Shown here: positions 20,707 to 31,051 of the stretch, in pieces | Numbering within the stretch: position 1 is the stretch's first letter | Layout of the letters: the number at the start of each line of letters is the position of its first letter | Assembly: GCF_000026945.1 (NCBI RefSeq) | Contig: NC_012860.1 | Location: 2,232,001 to 2,296,000, forward strand | Length of the DNA stretch: 64,000 nucleotides | Reading direction: 5' to 3' | Source: Candida dubliniensis CD36 | Taxonomy: Eukaryota; Ascomycota; Pichiomycetes; Serinales; Debaryomycetaceae | Program-made: the position numbers and the translations under genes | Notes under the pieces: generated by a model | Databases searched by the model: none | Seen by the model: only the letters and a program-made list of their open reading frames with translations | Told to the model about the DNA's origin: nothing

Positions 20707-21198
20707 CTAAGAATAATTCAATCTAAAGATATCATTGAACACATAATAAGAACCATTATCTGGGATCAAGTGGAAAACTTGTGAATAACGTTGGGCGTTT
20801 TGTTCTTCGTCAATCAATAATTCCCCAGTGACCATGACTAAAATATCACCATTTGCAGAAGCTGGTTGGGCATCCAAAGTAGAAATTCTGTGAGCAACTT
20901 TTTGAAATGGTAATGATGCCAATTTTTCAACAATATCTCTAGCACCTTGTAATTGAGAAGTTTCAAAAGTCAACATTGACTCATTTCTGTACAAGTTACC
21001 TAATTGTGATCTGTCAGAATCAAATTGGTTGTAATAAAAGTTACAGAATTCAGTGGCCACAGCGTTAAAATCAACTATACCATCATAATGTTGTTAGTAA
21101 ATATAACTGTTCTCAAAAAAAAAAAAAAAAAAAAACAAAGCAAGTGCCAAACTTCTTGCCAAAATGACATTATATGAATTGATTCACATACCAGACAT
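20707..21198 (-). CDS. NTF2: Nuclear transport factor 2, with one intron
   Basis: Homodimeric carrier that brings Ran-GDP into the nucleus through the nuclear pore. The spliced CDS is complement(join(20707..21074,21192..21198)), 124 residues, against 125 in S. cerevisiae. Exon 1 is only 7 nt (ATGTCTG), so the product starts [13 protein letters not shown]. The intron at 21075-21191 (117 nt) has a perfect GTATGT donor, a perfect TACTAAC branch site (plus-strand GTTAGTA, 21093-21099) and a TAG acceptor. Exon 2 carries the near-invariant [49 protein letters not shown] and the C-terminal [21 protein letters not shown]. Without the intron the gene would lack its conserved N-terminus. Confidence 0.98.
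21075..21191 (-). other. NTF2: Spliceosomal intron of NTF2
   Basis: 117 nt, donor GTATGT at 21191-21186, branch TACTAAC at 21099-21093, acceptor TAG at 21077-21075. An A/T homopolymer (plus-strand A20 from about 21115) sits between donor and branch. It interrupts codon 3 after the first base. Confidence 0.95.
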
Positions 21199-22324
21199 GA
21201 TACAAAATGGATTGATTGATAAAGTTAAAGGTTGATGAGATTAAGTGACTGGATATTGGAAAGACAAATTTTTTTTTTTTTTTTCCCTCTCCTCCCCCTT
21301 CTGGTGTTGTTCTTCTGAGGTTTATGTATTTTTTTTTTTTTTTTTTTTGTTAACCTAAATCGAGATTTGTTATTATTGCACGAAATACACCTGATCTCAC
21401 ATTAATCTCTTATTTATTTACCACCAACAAGAAAGCAAGCAAAAAAAGAATGATTCAAACATCAGCATGACTTCATGCTGCCACTAGGTGCAACCAAGGA
21501 CGTAAATAGTGGACATATAGTAATAATTAAAGCTTTGGTTTGATTTTACTCTGGAAGAAAAATGGTCACACATTACAGGAAAGGTTTGGTGAGTGGAGCT
21601 ATATTCGTTTTCATCTTTGCTCTACTTGATATACCTAGAGTAATAAAGTTATTATATGTTACTAATCATAGTAGGCATTGTTACATTAACATATTTGATA
21701 TCTTTTTGCAAACTATGTTTCTCAACAATGTTAGATGTTTTGGTATAAAATTTCAACAAAAAAAAAGGATTCTGAAATTTTACAACTTACAAAATACAAC
21801 AAATTCAGAGCAAATTTAAAATAACAAGCCAAATGACTTTTCTTCAAGATTAATTTCTAAATAGGATTAAGAAAGGTCCAGCAATGTTCTAATGAACCAA
21901 TTTGTAACAAAATATTTACTCAACGCTACCAAACTACCATAATCACAAAATCAAGAAGCAGCAAAAAAAAAAAAAGAGAGAGAGCCTCACCTCTTTCAAA
22001 AACGCAAACATGAAATTCGTCGTCTAATTTATAAACTTGTACAGGATAATTTAGAAATTTTTATTGGCCATTACCGTAATGTATTACTAAAAGAGCAATA
22101 TTCTTAGTAGATACCCTGTAAATTTTTAAACATGTCGTTAATTAAATTACTTTATTCGACTAAGTTGATGGCAGTTTTTTTTTTTCTGTAAAATTTTGTC
22201 AGATTTTCTTGTTTTAAAGAATAAAATAATATTTCTTGACACATTCCCAAAGAGTTTTGTTTACAAAACAACAATAACAATAATAATAATAATAATAAGA
22301 ATAATAATAAGAAGAATAGTAATA
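21199..22324. other. Divergent promoter region NTF2 / GRDP-like gene
   Basis: 1.1 kb with T-tracts near 21269-21285 and 21330-21347. A short frame at 21562-21819 begins with ATG but shows no domain, and its second half is random-looking; I do not call it a gene. Just before the GRDP ATG is an (AAT)-type tract, which extends that reading frame artificially. Confidence 0.55.
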
Positions 22325-24553
22325 ATGGGTATCAACAAGAATGGAAAAACCGACATTGACACTAAACTCAATTTTTCTGGGTTAACGTTGACAACTGGAT
22401 CCGATACTCTGGAGTCAAACGAAGAACCTAATTTTATTGATATTCTTTACAATAGTAAATTATCTGATTTTCTGAGTTTCCAATACAATGCTTATTATCC
22501 ATCACAACAACAACAACAACCAGACATTAATACTTCTTTGGAGATAACTCCCCCTAATTTTCTTCCTAGTGTGGCTGAAGCCATTGTTCATCTTAAATTA
22601 TTGAAAGCTTTTTCTGTTTTGAAAACTAAAATCATTGGTAATAATAATTTAATTCCTAATGAATATGATATTAAAAAATGGCAAATTTATATAACTGATG
22701 CATCTAGAAGATTTATAATATTTATATCTTCAATAAGATCAAAATTTGGTATTATTAAAAGTGATGATGAAAAAGAAATTTATAATGATGGGAATACCAA
22801 AAATGAAAAGTTCATTTCAATTATGAAAGAATTAATGCCACCATTGGATGTAATAATGGTATGGCATGCATTTTTATTAAACCCTAAATCAATGTATGAT
22901 GTATGTATTAGAAATAAAATTTATCAATTTGCCAATTATCCTTTACCATTATATATTATTGATCAATTTATTGATGATTATACTTTTGAATTTCATATTC
23001 CTCAATCATATAAAGAGAATTATTTAAATTTATTAAGATCATTTACAAATAATCCCATTGATTTATTATATGATAATAGTAAAATCTCCATGAATGAACA
23101 TTTGATAACACTTTATTGTCCTAAATGTCATGAACCAATGACTAAACCAATACCAATTACCAATGATGAAAATACTGGATTTTCCGATACAAATTTTCTG
23201 ACAATTAATATAGGTCATAAAAAACTGAAATGTTATCATGGTACACCTTTTAATTTTAATCATGATGAATTAAGAAAATTACAATTATATTGTGATATGA
23301 CTAATCTGAAATCATTACAAGGAACTCATAAATATTTTTCCAAAGTTATATGTCCACCAAAATTTACTAAAAGAAATCCATTTCTTATTAGTGATGATGT
23401 TTGTAAAACATTAAATAAACATTGGGATGTCAATAAATCATTGGATGAAATTTTGAAATCTTTAAATGCAAAGCATAGACGTGAATTAGTAAGACAAAGA
23501 GTATTGTTGAGAAATTATTTACAATTTAATTTGATTAGTTTAACAGTACGTGGAGAAAGAGAAAGAGAAAGAGGAGGAGGAAGTGTTGAAGTGGGAGAAG
23601 ATTTGGTGGGGTGTGTATTACGTCAAGAACGATTTGTTGAAAAAATGAACAAATTTGATTGGTTACATTCACCTTTAGTATTTAAAAGTCTACAAGAAGC
23701 AGTATTACGATATTCACGATTTTTTGAAATGTTAACTGATGCAAATTTACGACAAATGTTGGTACCGACTTTAGATATTGATTTGATATGGCATACCCAT
23801 CAATTGACCATGTATGGTTATTTCCGAGATTGTCGAGGATCACCAATACATACGGTGATTGATCATGATGATAAAGTAGATGAAGGTAGATTAGATGATG
23901 GATTTGCATTCACAGCGAAAAAATATAAACAATTGTATAAAGAAGAATATTCAGTTTGTTTTTGTTTATATTGTACTTCAAAACGGTCTGATAGTCTTCG
24001 TAAATTCAGTAATTTTTTCAAAACGAAAAAGCAAACCAAAAAGCAAGAATATCTTCGACAATCACATCCATTATTTAGTAGAGGTGAAGGGTTTTCACAT
24101 ATTAGTGCCCATAATTCGGTAAGATTACCAACAAATTTAGCAAGTTCAAGAAGAGAAAAAAATCCCGCTCCATGGGCTGATAATACTTATTTACTTTATA
24201 CTACCCCTTTACTTTTTGTTATTCCTCCAATTGCTCCCATAAATGAAGATCAATGTGATTTTTATGGTAATGGATTGTGTACATCAGCAACAACCCTGTG
24301 TTCTAGTATTGGTGGTACATGTTGTACCATAGCACCTTGTTCAGGTAACAGTGGTGCCGCATGTTTTGGTACTGGACTCAACCCTGGTACTTATGGCCAT
24401 GCCAGAATTGGTGGTAGTGTTGCTGAAATAGGTGGTGTATGTGGTGCCGATAATAATTCCACTACTGCAGGTTGTGCTGGTGCCAGTGGATGTGGTGGAG
24501 GAGCAAGTGGAAACTGCAGTGGTGGTGGTGGTGGTGGAGTAAGTGGGTTTTGA
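22325..24553 (+). CDS. GRDP-like (glycine-rich domain protein) family member with Cys/Gly-rich tail
   Basis: 742 residues from the first ATG at 22325; upstream in-frame codons lack ATG and are an AAT-repeat artefact. Two segments carry the family's WHA/WHT motif after a hydrophobic P-x-L-D stretch: MPPLDVIMVWHAFLLNPKSMYD and VPTLDIDLIWHTHQLTMYGYFRD (the second near residue 480). These are typical of GRDP/DUF1399 proteins known from plants and fungi. A CPKCHEPM cysteine pair lies between them. The last 100 residues (from DQCDFYGNGLC) switch to Gly/Ser/Ala with more than ten Cys and end in a Gly run. That tail has high local GC for this genome. The molecular role is unknown, and no signal peptide is seen. 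A short REREREGGG insertion near residue 410 looks like repeat expansion. Confidence 0.8.
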   Translation: MGINKNGKTDIDTKLNFSGLTLTTGSDTLESNEEPNFIDILYNSKLSDFLSFQYNAYYPSQQQQQPDINTSLEITPPNFLPSVAEAIVHLKLLKAFSVLKTKIIGNNNLIPNEYDIKKWQIYITDASRRFIIFISSIRSKFGIIKSDDEKEIYNDGNTKNEKFISIMKELMPPLDVIMVWHAFLLNPKSMYDVCIRNKIYQFANYPLPLYIIDQFIDDYTFEFHIPQSYKENYLNLLRSFTNNPIDLLYDNSKISMNEHLITLYCPKCHEPMTKPIPITNDENTGFSDTNFLTINIGHKKLKCYHGTPFNFNHDELRKLQLYCDMTNLKSLQGTHKYFSKVICPPKFTKRNPFLISDDVCKTLNKHWDVNKSLDEILKSLNAKHRRELVRQRVLLRNYLQFNLISLTVRGERERERGGGSVEVGEDLVGCVLRQERFVEKMNKFDWLHSPLVFKSLQEAVLRYSRFFEMLTDANLRQMLVPTLDIDLIWHTHQLTMYGYFRDCRGSPIHTVIDHDDKVDEGRLDDGFAFTAKKYKQLYKEEYSVCFCLYCTSKRSDSLRKFSNFFKTKKQTKKQEYLRQSHPLFSRGEGFSHISAHNSVRLPTNLASSRREKNPAPWADNTYLLYTTPLLFVIPPIAPINEDQCDFYGNGLCTSATTLCSSIGGTCCTIAPCSGNSGAACFGTGLNPGTYGHARIGGSVAEIGGVCGADNNSTTAGCAGASGCGGGASGNCSGGGGGGVSGF

Positions 24554-24685
24554 TTTTATATATATATAAATAAATAAATAAAAAAACAAAACAAACAAAA
24601 AAAAACAAACTTTAGAAAACTCGATAATTGTACTTTTAGTTTAATATATTTGTATATTCTGTACTATAAGTGTGTTTGTTTTTGG

Positions 24686-25555
24686 TTAAACCAATTGAGA
24701 ATAATCCTTTAAAATACCTTTCATATGAGTATTTGTAATTTTCCCTCTTCTAGCTTTCTTTTGTTTCTTTTCCTTTTGTTGTGGTTGTTTTTTAATTAAA
24801 TTAGGATCAGCTCCAGTTGGTTTTAATCCTTGATCTAATAATTTTTGATATAATATATCTGATTCTGGTAATTTCACTTGATCCCACATAATTTTAAATT
24901 CATTATCAATATAACCCAATTCACCACCATTATTGGCCCATACTAATCTTGGAGCATTTTCTTTTTTATTACGTAACACCAAGATTTTACCTTGTGATTC
25001 TAATTCATCTATAGCAATAATACAACCGGTCCAACCATCTTTTAATTCTTTTACTGAAGTTCCTTTAAAAGTAGTTTGACGTCTTAAAAATTCTAATAAA
25101 TCATCACTACTACGAATATTATGTAATGAAACATATTCTAAAGTTCCTTTAGATTCATCATATTTGACTCGATCAATTTCATTTAATAATGGTAATAAAG
25201 TATGAGATATATCAAATGATAAATAATTTTGTAATTTCTCTACTGATATTGGTTGATCATGTTCTTTAATATATTCAACCGCAAGATGTAATTGGGTTGA
25301 TAAATGTGATCCGGTCATTTCTCCCATATTTGCCTTTTGTTTCTTCAAAACTTGAGTTACTGAATCTGTAGTTGATCTTTTTTTCACATTGACATCATTC
25401 TTCAATGTTGTTGTTGTTGTTGTGGTGGTGGTAGATGATGTTGATAATGGTGATGATGGAGATTGGGTAAAAGTTGCCTTTCTAGGAACAATTACCGATG
25501 GTCCACTTTTGATCTTATTCTTAAAAGCTGAAAGTTGAGCTGATAAGTCGGACAT
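24686..25555 (-). CDS. TFA2: TFIIE small (beta) subunit Tfa2
   Basis: 289 residues from the ATG at 25555. The reading frame stays open upstream, but only as low-complexity hydrophobic codons without relation to the family. Tfa2 pairs with Tfa1 as TFIIE, which recruits and regulates TFIIH at RNA polymerase II promoters. Visible are a Ser/Thr-rich linker, then tandem winged-helix domains (about residues 100-180, HLSTQLHLAVEYIKEHDQPI, and 180-225, LLEFLRRQTTFKG..VKELKDGW). The conserved C-terminal end is KKARRGKITNTHMKGILKDY, which in yeast also ends with KVTNTH.KGILKDYS. It is convergent with the GRDP-like gene, 132 bp away. Confidence 0.93.
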   Translation of the reverse strand: MSDLSAQLSAFKNKIKSGPSVIVPRKATFTQSPSSPLSTSSTTTTTTTTTLKNDVNVKKRSTTDSVTQVLKKQKANMGEMTGSHLSTQLHLAVEYIKEHDQPISVEKLQNYLSFDISHTLLPLLNEIDRVKYDESKGTLEYVSLHNIRSSDDLLEFLRRQTTFKGTSVKELKDGWTGCIIAIDELESQGKILVLRNKKENAPRLVWANNGGELGYIDNEFKIMWDQVKLPESDILYQKLLDQGLKPTGADPNLIKKQPQQKEKKQKKARRGKITNTHMKGILKDYSQLV

Positions 25556-26287
25556 TTTTATGGAATTATGGACAAGGAATAAGAGTCGGAAAAGAAAAAG
25601 GAAATTATACAACAACACAGTTGGTTTTGTTCTTGGTTTTTTTTTTTTGTTCTTCTACTTCATGTTTTGTTATCGCATTTTGTTTAGAAATGGTCCTTGA
25701 AAGGTAGTGTAAAGTTGGTATAAAACGTACTGTTGTTGTTAGTAGTAGATGATACTTTGTTCAATTAGCTATAAAAAAAAAAAAAGAATCACCACAGAAA
25801 AAATTTTTTTTTTTTTCAACTTCTTCTTCTCTTTTTCCTTTTCTTCCTTCTTCATGGATTTTTTCAAACAACTTTTTGATCTAACCAATTTCTTATATTT
25901 TTAAGGTAGTTTGTATTAACTTTTTTTCTTTTTTAGTTAATGACAATAAGGGTTTTGAAAAGTATTGTTTGAATTTATCTTAGATAAATTATTAGTATCT
26001 TATTTTTAGGAGCAGTCCTTTTTATAAGATCCCAGCTTTAAAACCATCGCTATTGGAGGTCGCCGCTAATTATTTCTTTTTTTTTTTTTTAATTAGGTCA
26101 GGCTGATCCATGAAATGGTGATGACCTGATGTCTGGTACATTTTTTTTTTTTACATTTTTTTAGCTTACAAGAAACAAATTTAACTATGAACCCATAATA
26201 ATAAATGATAATTATAAAAAACTATACAAAGTTACACTTATCCTATAATGCCATATTTTTTGTTTGTTTTTTCTTCTTTGCATCTGT
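25556..26287. other. Intergenic region TFA2 promoter / F-box gene 3' end
   Basis: 732 bp with T-tracts near 25637, 25804-25817, 26075 and 26141. No gene or RNA gene is recognised. Confidence 0.6.
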
Positions 26288-28588
26288 TTAAGCTAAATAG
26301 TTTGCTGCAATAGCGCCTCTTCTTCTTCGTTCACGTCTTAGAGCTTGCTCTTGTGGTGTCATTAAATCGTTGTTGATAATCTTGTTGGCCAATTGACACC
26401 CTTCAAAACTATTAAGATCTATTTTTTTAGCCCATGGTAAGCTCTTATACATTCCAGAATCAGTGAAATCAATAACCAAATTCTGCTTGTAAATAATTGG
26501 ACATTGTCTTTCCTCTTCATCATCTGAGTCTGAGTCCGAGTCTGAGTTTGAGTTTGAGTTTGAGTTTGAGTCTTCATAGTCATAGTCGTCATCAGAATCT
26601 TGTTCGTCATTATTAGAGAACTCATCGTTATAATAAATACCATATATATTCAAATCTGGTGACCTTTTCGTAAGTAATCTAGTCAAAAACTTTTCAATCA
26701 ATTTACGATTCAACCAAATCATTGACGATAAATTAATATATTTTAATGTGCCGGCAATATCAACATTCAATGGTGTTGGAATTTGATAAAGCAGGGTATC
26801 ATATTCAATTAATTTTTTACCATGAACATTTATAATGGCTGACAAAATTTCATCTTCATTGATCTTTTTCAAATAAGCACTATTAATTTCTTTCAAATTC
26901 AAATCGGAAAGATACACTTTACCATCTCCTTTATTTAAATATGATATATCAGCAACAGTTTGAGGTAATGGAGGTAACAAACTATTGTATTTCCTTATTG
27001 GTTTTGAAAATGTTGTTACCGAATACACTGAAGATGCAGTTGAAGCAATTGATTGATTTGATTTAAACAAGATTCGGTTATTGTTATTAAGATTATCAAA
27101 ACGTAATACACTCCCATTAATCGAATAAACATCATCAACATCATTTAATCTCATAATGTTATCAATTTTGTAAATCAAATCTTTGGGATAATTATTAATC
27201 AAATCAAAATTCTGATACTTGTGAATAGTGGAACGGGAAATTTCGTAATCAGTAGAAAGGGACAAATTTCCTAAATTAAGATTCACAATATTTGGACATA
27301 AATTAATCATATGTAAAATATAACCTATGGGTAAATCTTTGGAAGTTGAATAATGAAGTAAAAACTTGTTAATTAATGGATGCAGGTTAATTCTCTTATT
27401 CCAATTTGATGAATTCTGATCCAATTGAAGTTGTTCCAATCTTGGTGATTTCCTTTCAAGTTTTGTTGTTCCACTATAAGACATTCTTCTCTTTTTTGAT
27501 TTAAAATATTTAAATGGTTTAACAAATTTTTTGGTTGTTGATAAAGATGATTTAGAATTATTTGATCGAGATGATTTACTAGAAACATTCAGAAATTGGG
27601 AATTTGATGCAACTTTTGTCAATGAAGGTGATGGATGAATAGTATACAATGGATTATTTTTGAATTTCCAATCTCGCCAACCAGCCAAGATTTTTCCTCG
27701 AGGGAATTGATCCACTTTTTCATGATGAGGATTATCAACAATTTCTCCCAATAAATAATGATGATCTCGAGCTCCACCTACAATTCCTCCTCCATTTTCA
27801 TCTTCCCCATTTTCAACATTTTCATCTTGACCTTCTTCTTGTTCATCTTCATCATAACCTGGTTTGATACCAGACAAATCGATTGATTGGACATATTGTC
27901 CCACTTCTGAGTTCACTCTCAAATATGTAACAAATTGAGCAAATCGATAAGTTGATGTAAACACCAAATTTTCATAATAATAAGGTTTTGCTAAAAAATA
28001 AAATAATTTACATGTATACATACAACTTTTGTAATCCATAATGTCATCAATCAAATAAAAAATATAATCTAAAATCTCAATGGGGAGATTTTTAATATGT
28101 AATTCAGCAGGAAATAAGGGCAATTGATTTTGAATTTGATTCTGCAGTGAATTATTTATTTTGCTGATACTGGATGATGTTGTACCTGCACGATTCAATA
28201 AATTACCACAGGGAGTTGATAAAGTAGAACTAGATGATGGTGGTGGTGGTGGAGGAGGAGATAGTAGTACACTATTATTGTTGTTGTTGTTGTTGTTATT
28301 GGTGTTGGTGTTGGTGTTGGTGTTGGAAGACGATGATAATAGATTTGAGTTACTTAATCTCATTGTAATTGTTCGACTGACATCACTCAATAAAGATTTA
28401 TATTTCATTTTGAAAGCAGATGGTGGAGTTTCCTTCTTCTTTTGGAAAGCAATTCGTAATAAATTCAAATCATTTTGAGTCAATGGAATAAGGGTATGAG
28501 TCCGATAATCATATCTAGCATTAGGATTTATTAAAGACCGATAAGGAGGTAGATAACTGTGGAAATCAAGTGAATCGGTTTTTAACAT
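26288..28588 (-). CDS. F-box protein with degenerate leucine-rich repeats
   Basis: 766 residues. An F-box is visible at about residues 162-210: LHIKNLPIEILDYIFYLIDD, then YKSCMYTCKLFYFLAKPYYYENLVF. It would dock to Skp1 in an SCF ubiquitin ligase. Downstream are leucine-rich-repeat-like segments (NLCPNIVNLNLGNLSLSTDY; LKYINLSSMIWLNRKLIEKFL) likely to bind substrate. Low-complexity insertions interrupt the protein: Asn/Pro-rich at 88-120, acidic Gly-rich near 245-265, and a (Ser-Asn/Asp) acidic run near 695-715 encoded by a GAGTCT/GAGTTT hexanucleotide repeat. It ends with a basic RRERRRRG segment. I cannot name a yeast orthologue with confidence. It is the left neighbour of the giant WOR1 upstream region and transcribed away from it. 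Confidence 0.83.
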   Translation of the reverse strand: MLKTDSLDFHSYLPPYRSLINPNARYDYRTHTLIPLTQNDLNLLRIAFQKKKETPPSAFKMKYKSLLSDVSRTITMRLSNSNLLSSSSNTNTNTNTNNNNNNNNNSVLLSPPPPPPPSSSSTLSTPCGNLLNRAGTTSSSISKINNSLQNQIQNQLPLFPAELHIKNLPIEILDYIFYLIDDIMDYKSCMYTCKLFYFLAKPYYYENLVFTSTYRFAQFVTYLRVNSEVGQYVQSIDLSGIKPGYDEDEQEEGQDENVENGEDENGGGIVGGARDHHYLLGEIVDNPHHEKVDQFPRGKILAGWRDWKFKNNPLYTIHPSPSLTKVASNSQFLNVSSKSSRSNNSKSSLSTTKKFVKPFKYFKSKKRRMSYSGTTKLERKSPRLEQLQLDQNSSNWNKRINLHPLINKFLLHYSTSKDLPIGYILHMINLCPNIVNLNLGNLSLSTDYEISRSTIHKYQNFDLINNYPKDLIYKIDNIMRLNDVDDVYSINGSVLRFDNLNNNNRILFKSNQSIASTASSVYSVTTFSKPIRKYNSLLPPLPQTVADISYLNKGDGKVYLSDLNLKEINSAYLKKINEDEILSAIINVHGKKLIEYDTLLYQIPTPLNVDIAGTLKYINLSSMIWLNRKLIEKFLTRLLTKRSPDLNIYGIYYNDEFSNNDEQDSDDDYDYEDSNSNSNSNSDSDSDSDDEEERQCPIIYKQNLVIDFTDSGMYKSLPWAKKIDLNSFEGCQLANKIINNDLMTPQEQALRRERRRRGAIAANYLA

Positions 28589-29337
28589 TTAAAGTGGATT
28601 TATAAAACAGAACCAAACAGAACAGAACAAAACAGGAATGAAAAAAAAAAAAAAAAAAATTTTTTTAATTCTTTAGCTGAACTAAACAAAACTTGTATTT
28701 GATTTGATTTAATTTGATCAATTGATTGAATCAAAGGATGGCCCAAAAGATGTAAGAGTTGTTACTACTGTAAGGGTTGTAAAGTTGAGATAACAAACCA
28801 AAACCAAATCAAAACAAAAAAAAAAGGAGATAGAATAAAAGTGTGGATTTAAAAAATCTTGTGCTATCAGTAAATATTTATATATAGGTGCAGATAAAAA
28901 AAAAAAAAGAAAAAACTTAAATAGGGGGGGTTGGAGTAATAGAAAGAAAGAAAGAAACAATTCAAATTTTTGTGGCCCTTGTTCTTTTTTTTTTTTTTTT
29001 TGGGCTTTTGGTTTTGGTTTTGTCTTTGTTGTTTAACTTGACAATGCAGAATAAATATCGAGGTCTCGAGTCAACAAAGGAAACAATTACAATATATATT
29101 ATTATTTCTAACGTGATGGTTGATGGTTGAATGTTGTAGTAGTGTTATTAATTATGGGGAAAAGTGGTGTTAATACTTTTTCCATGGTTATACTTGCCCA
29201 TATATTATATGGGATCAAAACTGAAACTGTTTCAACTAGAAGCAGCAAATAAGAAAGAAAGAAAGAAAGAGAGATAGCAAACATTGAATGTAGACACTGA
29301 TTGTAGTAGTAGTAGTAGTTGATATTGTTGTGTACTG

Positions 29338-29346
29338 TTAAAGTTT
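29338..29346 (+). promoter_or_regulatory. WOPR-type site TTAAAGTTT
   Basis: Exact match to the 9-bp core recognised by WOPR-domain proteins (Wor1, Mit1, Ryp1), 12.4 kb upstream of the WOR1 ATG and 750 bp upstream of the F-box ATG. Confidence 0.4.
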
Positions 29347-31009
29347 GCGCTGATCGTAAATGCTACAAATATAGTCTAGACAACAATGAATTAAAAACCG
29401 AGAAGCAACAAAATACTATCAATGTTTATCTTTATTAAGAACTGTCAAATTCTTTTTTTAGTTTAATTGGTGATTAATCAAACTAGTCATTTTTTTACTT
29501 CTTTATCTATACTATAAGCCCTGGTTGGTGATTTTGACAGTCTTTGAAATATTGATCAAGATTGAAGGTTGAAACCAAGAAAAAAAAAAAAAGAAATAAA
29601 GTAAGCCCCTAATATTTCTATCTATTGCCAAGTGGGGCAATGTGTGTGTATGTGGGGAGGTGCGGGAAAAAAAAAAAGAAATTTGTTTTTCTTTCTTTGA
29701 TGAAGGCGGGATTTGGTTTTGATATTGAAATATACACACTCACACATACACACAGACAAACTCAAACACAATTGTCTCCACAGCAATCATCAATTTTTCC
29801 ATAATTCTTGTTGTAAATCAAGAAAAATTTTCCAAAATTCATATCTCTATATAATTCAACATTGCCTTACATATTGATAAACACAAATTCATTACTTTTG
29901 CTATTTTACTTTTTAGCAACAACACAAGACTTGAAATTGGAATTGGAATTCTCTAATGATAAAGATAGGAGAAAGTATTAATGTTAACAATATTGCGTTA
30001 TTTTTTTTTTTTTTTTTTTTTTCAATTATTTTCTTTGTTTGTTTGTTTGTATTTCTTTCTTTCTTTCTTTTTCTCTTCAATATTGATATATAAGGATTAT
30101 AGACACCGGTGTACTTTCAAGCTCGGGTTATTGTAAACTCTTTTGACCACTTACTGCATCAACAATTAGACATCTAGAATTGTTTGCAGAATAAGGGCGG
30201 GGCACATAAAAGCTAAAAAAAAAAAAAAAATCATCATCATCACAAGATCTATTGGTTTTTCTAGACCAATATACTTGTAGGATATAAAGATAGTCTCAAG
30301 ATTATTTTGCAGTTTCATGTTCCAAATTCAACAAAAGCCATGCCAAATGAGAGAATTCTTTTTTTTTTTTTGTATTTCATATCAAGTAGGCTTAGTTGTT
30401 GTTGTTGGAATTGCCTTTTCTAAAAATAGAGAATGACTGCTCGCCTATTATAGGTAATGCAGAAAACCACCAATAATTAGTTTTGTGCTTTAACACCACC
30501 ACCATCACAGAATGCAAGATTTAATTACTACTACTCACTCACTCGCTATTAGCAACCAAATAACCAAATAACCAACCAACCAATTACGCCAAGTAAGATC
30601 TGTAATTATAGAATGAGATATACTTCCTCCATATAGTTAATTATTATAACAGAACCCCAAGAGTTACTTGTAATTAAAAACTAATGAGATAACATTTTAA
30701 TTTTTGGAATTCTAGTTTTCCACCACTAGAGGAACCTAATAAAAAATCTCGAGATATTTAATTGTCACATTCTACAAAAGGAGTAAAATCAAAAGGAGTT
30801 TTCTGTTTTACATGGCCAAAATATCTTTATGATTATAAAATCAACTCTGTAATATCATCATTTGAATATTACAAATAATAACTGAATATGAATGAATATT
30901 AATAATAGAATAATAATTTGTGAATTTGTTCATTATTTGTTCATTATTTGTTGATTTAATCAATGACCAACCAAAAAAGAAGAAGCTACAAAAAAAAAAA
31001 ATCCCAAAG

Positions 31010-31051
31010 AAAGTTTAAAAATTATTATGATAATTATTGCTAAAAGTTTAA
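31010..31051 (+). promoter_or_regulatory. Pair of near-consensus WOPR half sites
   Basis: AAAGTTTAA occurs twice (31010-31018 and 31043-31051), 33 bp apart. It shares the AAAGTTTA core with the Wor1 motif but lacks the leading TT. Confidence 0.25.

Noticed and set aside
21562..21819. 85-codon frame with a hydrophobic N-terminus between NTF2 and the GRDP-like gene
   Set aside because: It starts with ATG but has no family resemblance, sits in a divergent promoter, and its second half is random-looking. It is worth only a transcript check.
22196..22324. N-terminal extension of the GRDP-like protein with an Ile-rich stretch resembling a membrane anchor
   Set aside because: It begins at TTG, not ATG, and the Ile/Arg run is an AAT/AAG-type repeat read in frame; the first ATG is at 22325.
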